Source: Liquidambar formosana
Taxonomy: Eukaryota > Streptophyta > Magnoliopsida > Saxifragales > Altingiaceae
DNA length: 64,000 nt
NCBI GenBank assembly: GCA_039720395.1
Contig: CM077823.1
Coordinates: 35,298,371 to 35,362,370, forward strand
Reading direction: 5' to 3'
Shown: piece by piece, positions 55,475-64,000 of the stretch
Layout of the letters: every line of letters begins with the position of its first letter
Position numbering within the stretch: the stretch's first letter is position 1
Notes under the pieces: model-generated
Seen by the model: only the letters and a program-made list of their open reading frames with translations
The model's database searches: none
What the model was told of the DNA's origin: nothing
Program-made: the position numbers and the translations under genes

Positions 55475-57072
55475 GATTTGTATTGTTTAAAAATGAAGTT
55501 ATTATACAATGGTGTCAACATGAAAATTAGTTGGGGATAATTGTAAAGATATTGAATAACAATATTATCTATCAATAATTTAGTTTTTTATATTATCATT
55601 AATTAAAAATATTTCTTTGATGTTGTTCTTTTCAATTAGGAAAAAATTAGCTGTGAAATCTTATAATAATTGATTTCTTCAATTTATAGAATTAAGATAT
55701 ACACTAATAATTGGGTTACAATCCTCTTGATGGTAGTTTTGCAGTCCATTCAAACATCAAGGTGTGTCCTTTATAGAAACAGTAACTTGATTTATAAGTT
55801 TTTATTTTTCAATTCTGAAAAAGGGTTTAATAAGTGTCCCATACTCCCATCAAAGAAAAAAAAAAGGGGATTTAATGAGTGCCACATGTCATTCATGTTG
55901 ATAGTGCCATATGTCATCATCATAGTGGCTGTGTTTACCAAATAAAACGAAACAAGATTGTTAGCCTATCGCTGTTCTAAAAAAAATAGTAATAACAACT
56001 AATTAAAGGTCGCCCCATTTAATAAAGTCAATTCTTAGCTCCGCTCTGCCCAGAAGCCACACGTCCCCAGGGGTTCCACTTTTAATGGTTTGGTTGGGAA
56101 TGATAGGTTGGAATCGGTCTCCATTTTTTTTTTTTTTTTTTTTTTTTGGTTGGGTGGGGAGTTCATGTTGGAAGCATCTGACCCTCCTTCCTTTTTATTA
56201 TTATTATTTTTAAATCTTTCTGCATATAACTTTTTAAATTATAAATTTGATTATCTCAAAAGTCCAAACTCTTTTTTTTTTTTTTTTTTGTCGTTTTTTA
56301 ACCTTTAACACTAATTTTTTAAGGAAAAAATTATCATTTTCCCCCAAATTATAAGGACAACCATTTTTAATGAGTTAATATCTTGACCCTCCAATTTATT
56401 ATAAGGACAACCATTATTTAGTTCTTCTTTGTGGCCTTTCCCATTCAGTATGTCATGCAATGTTCTGATGGTGCGGCAGAACCTTTACAGGGTTTAACTT
56501 TGGTTTAGGGTTCAAACATATTTAAACATAAGAGTTAGGCAGTTAAGAGGCTATTATTTTTCCACTGGAATGATGCTAGAATGGATTGTCATTTTTCAAT
56601 AGTATTATAACTTATTGGCAAAGGGTTTAAACTCATAGAGGACCATTAATACTCATTTATATTAAATGTGGGTTTGGGATTAGAAGATGTCATTGCAAGG
56701 GGATGGGTTAGTACACGGGCCAAGCCTCGCAACCTACCACTCGATTCAAATCCGCAAGTACTGGCCATCCTATCTTCACCAATCGCACTATCACAAAATT
56801 TTCAGATCAATGCATGTTCAATTTTTATTTATATCAACACCTGCATTAAACAATCTTCACAATACGTGTAAGCTTGAAAATTTCTTTCCTACTAACCAGT
56901 TAATTATCATATAGAATACTTTTACATAAATTTTTTATTTGGAGTTAAAAAAAAAAAAAAAAAGTACTCTGTAGTAGTTTTCATTTCCCACAAATTATTA
57001 GTAACATTTCATGCCACCATACAAAAACAACCAAACAGACCACATTGTGACAGAAATGAAAGGGTCCAAACC
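55475..57072. other. Intergenic spacer
   Basis: Long T-runs near 56125-56147 and 56271-56290. The phrase ATTATAAGGACAACCATT is repeated at about 56349 and 56398. No gene seen; the small ORFs are not supported. Confidence 0.45.
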
Positions 57073-57988
57073 TTAGTCCTGATTTATAAAAGAAACGAAC
57101 CGGTTCATCATGGGCGGGCGGTTCTCACTAGTCGGGTTGAACATATGGAAGCAATGGTCCTCACCTTTAGTCTCAAAAAGCTCTACAGTTCCTCCCCACC
57201 CACTCTTACCCAATGTCTCATAATAATCCAAACCTCTACTCCTCAGCCCATCCTTCTCTGCCAAGCAAACCAACACCCTTCTACACCCGAAGCGGGTCAA
57301 GTTCGGATCCACACCCGGGTTCAATTTCGGATCATCATCACACCCACTGCTTGTTGGACACAAGAACTTGTACATTTTATCTTGTTCTTTACCACCAAAA
57401 AAGGGGTGCACTAAAATCACCCCTAGTAGCTTCACACCATCCAATCCGGCAACGCCAGCTCGGACCGCCACGTGGTGCGCGATGTTAGCTCCGGCACTCT
57501 CCCCAGCTAAGAATACCCGCCCGAAATCCACTTTTTCATTCAATATGGGCTCGGTTCCTTGCCCATTTGAGTGGGTAGCGACCCACTGTAGCGCGGCCCA
57601 TGAATCATCATATGCAAGAGGAAGAGGGTGCTCTGGGGCCAACCTATAGTCAACAGAAAGAGCAATCACGTTGGCTTGGGCCACTAGCATTGCAAGAAAG
57701 TTGTAAGTGATGGTGTCGAAGGGAGATCCGATGCAGAAGCCTCCGCCGTGGTAGTGGATGAGGAGAGGGAGCTTTTGATCTGAGCCGTTGATTTTTGGGA
57801 CGAAGAGACGGGCCGATACTGCCAGTTTCCGGTGAGATTACAACGTCTTTGGATTGGACCCCAGGTTTCGGGATCATGGGCCGGGGGAACATAGGAGGAG
57901 GGACCATGCATCTCTCTATGCTGCCATCTTTGTATACTTTAAAGAAGGGTGGGAATTCTTGGGTTATTTCTTTGGTGCTTGCAGCCAT
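57073..57988 (-). pseudogene. Carboxylesterase (CXE) with three indels, copy 9
   Basis: Start MAASTKE at 57988; total length 916 nt, where 915 would be in frame. Compared with 54408-55319, one base is lost near 57895 and one gained near 57865. These two cancel, leaving a ~12-residue scrambled stretch (MFPRPMIPKP). A further base is gained near 57820, and this shifts the frame for good before the HGGG. The remainder is intact in the correct frame: HYHGGGF, DYRLAPEHPLP, GESAGAN, AEKD, GEDHCFHM. A second-frame ORF of 205 codons (57073-57690) covers the catalytic core from DYRLAP onward. Probably a young pseudogene. The CT-rich leader tract (58015-58046) is kept. Confidence 0.87.
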
Positions 57989-58014
57989 AGTAGTGGGTTA
58001 AAATGAATTTCACG

Positions 58015-58046
58015 GAGAGAGAGAAAGAGAGGAGAGAAAGAGAGGG
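58015..58046. repeat. CT-rich tract in CXE copy 9 leader
   Basis: GA-rich on the plus strand with interruptions, at the same place as in copies 8 and 10. Confidence 0.75.
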
Positions 58047-59797
58047 AGGTGTTTTTGAGGAAGTCGAGGACTAGAATCTCCAGAGTTTAAAGGTAAAACA
58101 TAAGAGGGATGCTATGGTCAATCATGAAGGTTTGATGCCTGTGATGCTATGTGTCACGCACCTACCAATCCGCGATAGCATTTCCCTCCTCTCAATTGGT
58201 TGAGAATAGTAGGTTGGAATGTTGTCATGTGAGATCAGCTACTGGGTTAGGTACTTCGGATGGGTAGATGGATTGTTGGTTTGACTGTTCTTCTAACCAA
58301 AGTAGTATATCTCCCGCACTTTCCTAGGGGAGACATTCGAAGTTCGAGTCTCGAGACCTTTACAAGACTAAATTGGGATAGGGGGACCCTATCTTATAGG
58401 GTAGGATGTTGGGTTATTGGAACCATACCCAAATTAAAATTCTTTTTCCAAGGAGAAAAGAAGGAAAAAAAAAAAACAGAAGAGCACACTGGGGCCTCAT
58501 ACACACCAAAGACTATTAAAATCAGCATGACTGAATTTGATTTATGTACAATTAGTTTATTGAATAGGACCTACCACAGTGTGAAGGTAAAACCAAACAT
58601 TTTTCTTAAACTTTGTTCTCAATTTGGTTCTTCCTAGTAGTGCTTCTCATTTATATATTCGTTGGGCCTACTCTAATGGTGGGGCAGAACTCTGGGCTAC
58701 AAGACAGGGTTTAATTTTGAAAATACATCATTGAGAAGAGTTTTCAGAATACAAAATCAAATTATTTTCCGTTAGAATACTATTAAATGAACTCTCATTT
58801 GCGAATGGTATGATAGTTTATTTGTGTTAGAATATCATTGTCACATCAACTGTCATATTAGAACAGTATGGGAGAGATGGTTAACGTGACAATCTGCTTA
58901 ATATTTTTCTCTGTTAAGGGCAACTGATTCCAATAATCATCAAAGGAGCCATGGTAGAGGATTGGAGAGAATTGCTATTTAGACATCGGAGGTGGGAGTT
59001 GGGCCATACTTTCTGAGAAGGAAATTATATATGTAGTGGTTGTCCTATAAATTAGGTTTGTCCTATAAAGTTTCTTCCCTGATGACATTTTATGTCCATT
59101 GATTATTTGGGAGAATTAGAAATTTAGAGTGGACTTCACATGATTGGTAGCCATAACTCAAATTTGTTCGAGTACAGAAGCGGGTTTGGATAAGTTTATG
59201 ATTTAAGTCCTTCCATTACAAATTTACAATCGAAGGAATGTAATGCTAAATAATACATAAGGTCATTATTTCTCATGTCGGGGATTTTTTTATTTATTTA
59301 TTGACAATCGATAAAACTTACACTTATCCCTAATCCTCTTTTAATATCAATAAATGAATATCAATGTTTCTTCATAAACTTAAACATGTTAGTAAAGAAA
59401 ATGTTATTAGGCTATCATGTCATTGGTGAAATAATCATATTGGTATCATCACAATTCATAACTCTATTGTTAACATATGTTACACGAATTTATCATATGA
59501 ATCATATTCATATTTGTTGCAGACAACTATCCCAAAAGAAAATAAAAATAGGAAGAAAGGGAAAAAAGAGTACTTTTTATTTCTCAAAAATATTGAACGC
59601 ATATGATACCACCATATTACAAAGACAACCAAAGAGACCGGACAAGGGTTTGGTGGTGGTTTGAAAAGAACTATCACCTAGATGATGTAATCCAAACCGT
59701 CCATAAAAGCAATAAATGGCTCGGATCACACCACCACGATGATGGAATGCGGATCCCAAAGGGACCACCATATGACAAAAATGAAAGGGTCCAAACC
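58047..59797. other. Intergenic spacer with possible SINE
   Basis: About 58250-58475 has a B-box-like GAAGTTCGAGTCTCGAG and ends in an A-run near 58463-58474, so it may be a SINE (weak support, no TSD). The rest is unassigned. Confidence 0.4.
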
Positions 59798-60709
59798 TTA
59801 GTCCTGATTTATGAAAGAAATGAACTGGTTCATAAGGAGCAGGGCATTCTCACTAGTCATGTTGGACATATGGAAGCAATGGCCCTCACCTTTGGTCTCA
59901 AAAAGCTCCACAGTTCCTCCCCAACCACTCTTACCCAATGTCTCATAGTAAGCCAAACCTCTATCCCTCAGCCAATCCTTCTCTGCCAAGCAAACCAACA
60001 CCCTACTACACCCCATGCGGGGCAAGTTCGGATCCACACCCGGGTTCAATTTCGGGTCATCATCACACCCACTGCTTGTTGGGCACAAGAACTTGTACAT
60101 TTTATCTTGTTCCTTACCACCAAAGAAGGAGTGCACTATTATCACCCCTACTAGCTTCACACCATCCAATCCGGTAACGCCAGCTCGGACGGCCACATGG
60201 TGGGCGATGTTACCTCCGGCACTCTCCCCGGCTAAGAATACCCGCCCGAAATCCACTTTTTCGTTCAATATGGGCTCGGGCCCTTGCCCATTTAAGTGGG
60301 TAACGACCCACTGCAGGGCGGCCCATGAATCATCATATGCAAGAGGAAGAGGGTGCTCTGGAGCCAACCTATAGTCTACAGAAAGAGCGATGATGTTGGC
60401 TTGGGCCACTAGAGGTGGTAGAAAAGTGTTAGTAATGCTGTCGAAGGGCGATCCTGCGCAGAAGCCTCCACCGTGGTAGTGGACGAGGAGAGGGAGCTTT
60501 TGATCTGGGCCGTTGATTTTAGGGATGAAGAGACGGGCGGATACGCCGGTTTCCGGTGAGATCACGACGTCTTTGCATTGGACCCCGGTTTTGGGATCAT
60601 GGCCCGGGGGAACATAGGGAGGGTTTATCATTCTCTCTACGCTGCCATCTTTGTATACTTTGAAGAAGGGTGAGAAATCTTGAGTTACTTCTTTGGTGCT
60701 TGTAGCCAT
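59798..60709 (-). CDS. Carboxylesterase (CXE), YRLAP group, copy 10
   Basis: A 303-residue single-exon carboxylesterase. The ORF extends 30 codons upstream, but that part is the translated CT-rich leader (SLSPPHSLSHS). MATSTKE at 60709 aligns with copies 8 and 9 and is the chosen start. HGGG 79-82, Ser163 in GESAG, Asp245 in AEKD, His277 in GEGHCFHM, DYRLAPEHPLP at 112-122. One oddity is HSFFGG where all other copies have HP(Y/F)FG; the Pro to Ser change lies after a core strand. Like copy 9 it has an extra Asp (GCDDDPK). Triad complete, so probably active. Cytosolic; substrate unknown. Confidence 0.93.
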   Translation of the reverse strand: MATSTKEVTQDFSPFFKVYKDGSVERMINPPYVPPGHDPKTGVQCKDVVISPETGVSARLFIPKINGPDQKLPLLVHYHGGGFCAGSPFDSITNTFLPPLVAQANIIALSVDYRLAPEHPLPLAYDDSWAALQWVVTHLNGQGPEPILNEKVDFGRVFLAGESAGGNIAHHVAVRAGVTGLDGVKLVGVIIVHSFFGGKEQDKMYKFLCPTSSGCDDDPKLNPGVDPNLPRMGCSRVLVCLAEKDWLRDRGLAYYETLGKSGWGGTVELFETKGEGHCFHMSNMTSENALLLMNQFISFINQD

Positions 60710-60727
60710 AGTAGCAAAAATGAAACT

Positions 60728-60759
60728 ATGAGAGAGAGAGTGAGGGGGAGAGAGAGAGG
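60728..60759. repeat. CT-rich tract in CXE copy 10 leader
   Basis: GAGAGAGAG runs on the plus strand, about 19-50 bp upstream of the start codon at 60709. Confidence 0.8.
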
Positions 60760-62019
60760 ATGTGTTTTTTAGGAGGTCTAAAGGTATGCATAAATACAAA
60801 ACTGAAAGTCAGATGGAGCACAAGGGTTCCACTTTTATTGGTTGGGAAATGGGAATGGTCCGTTGGAATGTGGGTCATCATAGGAGCATCTATATATATA
60901 TATATATATATATATTTTATGTGATAATGTCAAATTAGTTGCTGGGTTTGGTAGTGCAAGTGGGTTGATTGATTGTTACTTGTTAGTTTCCAGCCTTGCA
61001 TTTCTTTAAATATGATTCGTTTGATGATTGGGATCGGAATGAAACCCATCCTACATTTCTTTCTTAGGTGTATAAATAATTACCATTTAATTGGGGGTCA
61101 TTTAGCTTAGGGTGTATAAATATTAGCTTTATAATACCCTAAAATCTATTACCCGGAAGAAGCCTAGGTGTCGAATGAGTGGTTTTACGAATTCACCATT
61201 TTAAGTAGTGAAATGTCCTGAATTCAACTTTTCATTCTGTCATATAATTTGTCATTAACCGGACTTATCCTTAACATTTAATAATATGTAAAAGGGTTGA
61301 TTCATTAAATTCGGGTTTGCCGTGTGTTCAAAGGGTCAACTTTTCTCTACAATATCTCCTTCATTTTTTTATCCGATTTTATTGATTCAAAAGCTAAATC
61401 AAAGCTCTCGCGAAACATTATGAGACCATATCAATGGTTCATCCAAGAACTCACAAAATTATGATGGTTTTTAAACCTAAAGTTTCATGTTTACATAACC
61501 CAAAAATCTGCAACTTAATAAATCTTGATATTATGGTCATTAAATTGAATTCTAATATTATCATGAGGTTCCTTGACCTAAAAAAGGTTGGGTAGGAATG
61601 TAGGATTATCAATAGTCAAAACGTCACCCGCCGACCAAACGAGGTGCTGTATATAAACTTTTGGTTGGGTTGGGTTTCATTGGTGTTGGGATTTTTTGAT
61701 GTCGGTATCAGGAGACTTTTTGGATCTTGCTGGTGAGGTCAATAGCGAGAGAAAGAGAGAGAGGGGCAATCATAGGGAGAGAGAAATAAGGGAGAGATTG
61801 AGAGAAAATGTTAAGATGGGAGAAGAATGAAGGAAAAGGATGAGGGTATTTTGGTCTAACTAATAGAGTCACATCAGTTGCCATATGCTCATCATCATCC
61901 TAATGGTATTTTGATGAAAGCAAGGAGAGAGAAAGAGATGGAGAGAGAGGAGAGATAGAAATCAGGAGAGAGACAAAGAGAGCGTTGAGAGATGTAGCTA
62001 GAGATAATGAAAGAGAGAC
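60760..62019. other. Intergenic spacer
   Basis: (TA)n at 60890-60915. GA-rich patches at 61745-61810 and 61920-62010. No gene recognised. Confidence 0.45.
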
Positions 62020-63493
62020 AATACTTGACTCCTTACATAGGAAATGCAGGCTGCTCCACACCGGTGTGTCATATTATATGACCATCACATATCCCACAGC
62101 CATAAAGAAAACACGTAACCCATGTATTCATTGTAATGCTCTCTCTCCCTTTTTTTTATTGTGACCAAAATACTCCCATATAAATTGAACTCCTTTCCTT
62201 CGCCTTCGTAGTGCATACCAGTAGGGTCCCTCTAGGCCTCCATGGCTCCATCTTAGGCATCTCAAGTGGAAAGCTAAATACTCCAAATCATGGCCAACGG
62301 CCCAACGCCTATCAATACTAGTAAATCTCCATTTCCATAAACAAAAAAGATGCAAAATAAATCCTATGTTTTAAGTATCGGCAAATTCCTAAAAAATTTG
62401 GCAGGAAAATGGAAAATTAAGGGGAAACAAAAATTGGTCAGAAATGGTAGAAAAGGGTATTTTAGTCTAATAAATGCTGCCACGTGCGTTGTTGTTTTTA
62501 ATTGCTATAGATAATTCCTATGTATAGCACTGCCCATAAATATATAAACAATACTTGGCTCCTTACAATGGAGGAGGAGCTCCTTCTCTGCATTGATGTA
62601 GCATAATATAAAACCACCACATGTCCAAGTTTCAAACAAAAGCCATGCTGCCGGTGACCATTATAATGCAATTCCCTTATTTTTTTTACTCAGACCAAAT
62701 TACCCCTCCACTCCCATTTAAATTCTCAATCGAAACGTTTCTCTTTTTTTTTTTTTCTTTTTTTTTTTTTTGTGGTAAACTGAATAGAATAAACTAAGAA
62801 ATAATAGAGTTTAATACATCACGGGGGTAACAGATGCCCACGAGTCCTAAGACTTCCATTTCTAGCTAGACTCAACCTCATTCTCTTTCATCATTTTCGA
62901 TTTATCTCCGATGATGCCACAAGTTTCCAACATACCTCATTCCTCCCGCGTCTATGTACCTCCATCCGGCAAACCCCCATGCCACCATTGCATCATTATC
63001 ACCGGCTACAGGGCCACTCTCCACCACCATTCTTCACCACAATCCATGCATAACTGAAACTCTACCATTTCTGACCAATTTTTGTTTCCCTTTAATTTTC
63101 TATTTTCATGCCAAATTTTTTAGGAATTTGCCGATACTTTAAAACATAGGATTTATTTTGCATCTTTTTTGTTTATGGAAATGGAGATTTACTAGTATTG
63201 ATGGGCGTTGGGCCATCAGCCATGATTTGGAGTATTTAGCTTTCTGCATGAGATGCCTAAGATGGAGCCATGGAGGCATAGGAGGGACTCTACTGGTATG
63301 CACTACGAAGGCGAAGGAAGGGAGTTCAATTTATATGGGAGTATTTTGGTCATAATGAAAAAAGGGAGAGAGGGCATTACAATGAATACATGGGTTGCGT
63401 GTTTTCTTTATGGTTGTGTGATATGTGGTGGTCATATAATATGACACATCGGTGTAGAAGAGCAATTATGTAAGGAGCTAAGTATTGTCCTAA
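62020..63493. mobile_element. Foldback element with ~450-bp arms
   Basis: The left end GACAATACTTGACTCCTTAC is mirrored at the right end (GTAAGGAGCTAAGTATTGTC). The arms 62020-62475 and 63045-63493 are inverted copies, including matching ORFs in opposite directions that share CLWKWRFTSID and CLRWSHGG and are not genes. A third, diverged copy of the arm start (ACAATACTTGGCTCCTTAC) lies inside at 62552 onward in direct order, so one element may be nested in another. No transposase; TSD not found. Confidence 0.7.
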
Positions 63494-63783
63494 ATATATA
63501 CACACAGCAAATATTTCACATATTGAATGTTTAATTGATAACAAACTTACCTTGAGCAACTTAAAATTGTGAATTTAAAGGGGAAAAATAAAAGATAATT
63601 AAAATTATTTTCTTTAATAATTAAATTATCAAACAAGTTTAATTAAGAGGAGTTGTCTAAATGGATTTAATTACTCCGTAGTTACGGATTATGAGCTTTA
63701 ATACTGCAATAATTCTTACCCAACAGACACAACCAAAGAATAACAACAATCATCTCAAGTTCTCAAGCATATAGAAGCGTACC

Positions 63784-64000
63784 CTACTCTTGACTCAAGA
63801 AAGAAGCCAACCTCTGCATCAGCGGCACAGCCTTCTCACAACTTGGCTTAAACAGATGAAACGCATGGTCCTCCCCTTCAGTCTCCATGATCTCCACCAC
63901 TCCACCCCACCCACAATTCCCCAACGCCTCGTAGTAACTCAACCCTCTATCTCTCAGCCAATCTTTCTCCGCAACACAAACCAGCACCCTGCTGCACCCC
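63784..64000 (-). CDS. Carboxylesterase (CXE), partial, copy 11
   Basis: Only the C-terminal 71 codons plus the stop are inside the window; the gene continues to the right. Read from the edge: GCSRVLVCVAEKDWLRDRG (with the catalytic Asp), then GGVVEIMETEGEDHAFHLFK (with the catalytic His), ending ASFLSQE. It is closest to the right-hand group; its GGVVEI and EGEDH phrases match the broken copy at 47637-49614. No break is visible in this part. Whether the nucleophile and oxyanion hole are intact cannot be seen here. Confidence 0.88.
   Translation of the reverse strand, partial: GCSRVLVCVAEKDWLRDRGLSYYEALGNCGWGGVVEIMETEGEDHAFHLFKPSCEKAVPLMQRLASFLSQE

Noticed and set aside
62128..62355. Tryptophan-rich ORF with a mirror copy at 63158-63355
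   Set aside because: It is part of the foldback arms, with no match to known domains and stop-limited ends that differ between the two arms.
3904..64000. GID1 gibberellin receptor identity for the CXE genes
   Set aside because: GID1 proteins have a distinctive N-terminal lid and lack the catalytic His. These proteins have a short N-terminus and keep the full Ser-Asp-His triad.
3904..64000. Calling the genes HIDH (2-hydroxyisoflavanone dehydratase) or a named CXE number
   Set aside because: Database titles for this family often use these names, but nothing in the sequence proves that activity or a one-to-one relationship, so no symbol is given.
1..64000. CRISPR arrays, bacterial operons or riboswitches
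   Set aside because: The window is plant nuclear DNA. Its repeats are transposons and microsatellites without regular spacer structure.

Overview
The window is plant nuclear DNA, almost certainly from a eudicot and probably a woody one. It is AT-rich, full of microsatellites and DNA transposons, and its genes have plant promoter spacing and a plant GT-AG intron. The species cannot be named from this sequence alone. Identities and alignments below were made by eye.

The genes are one head-to-tail tandem array of plant class carboxylesterases (CXE; alpha/beta-hydrolase fold-3, HSL-like, Pfam Abhydrolase_3), all on the minus strand. Eleven loci are visible. Seven are intact or look intact: 3904-4806, 27111-28013, 30018-30926, 32416-33336, 41443-42456, 54408-55319 and 59798-60709. 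Three are broken by single-base indels: 38570-39479, 47637-49614 (which also has a 1,056-bp intron) and 57073-57988. One runs off the right edge (63784-64000), so the array continues. Two sequence groups are clear. Left-hand genes (up to 39.5 kb) carry YG(L/I)FP where the family normally has YRLAP. Right-hand genes (from 41.4 kb) keep YRLAPEHP or a close variant, and most have CT-rich 5' leaders. Intact copies keep the HGGG oxyanion hole and the Ser-Asp-His triad. They are therefore predicted soluble esterases or dehydratase-type enzymes of specialised metabolism, not GID1 gibberellin receptors.

The first two genes lie in a segmental duplication (about 2270-6377 and 25164-28618) whose arms differ by clean transposon insertions. 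Between them (6.4-25.2 kb) is a transposon nest. It holds a solo LTR with a 5-bp target-site duplication (TSD), a foldback element, an 8.3-kb Mutator-like element with long terminal inverted repeats (TIRs), a decayed FAR1-type transposase and a GRF zinc-finger ORF, a hAT element nested inside that with an 8-bp TSD, and a 3.7-kb giant inverted repeat. The rest of the window holds Helitron-like elements, Tourist-like and Mutator-like MITEs, and tRNA-type SINEs.

The most unusual locus is at 50711-53649, between two CXE genes. It is a near-perfect palindrome with 1.2-kb arms. The arms encode three tandem copies of what looks like an N-terminal calmodulin-binding segment of an autoinhibited Ca2+-ATPase (ACA12/13 type). 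The loop is a frameshifted fragment of the second membrane span and actuator domain of the same kind of pump. A transcript would fold into a long hairpin homologous to ACA genes, so this is a candidate small-RNA locus.
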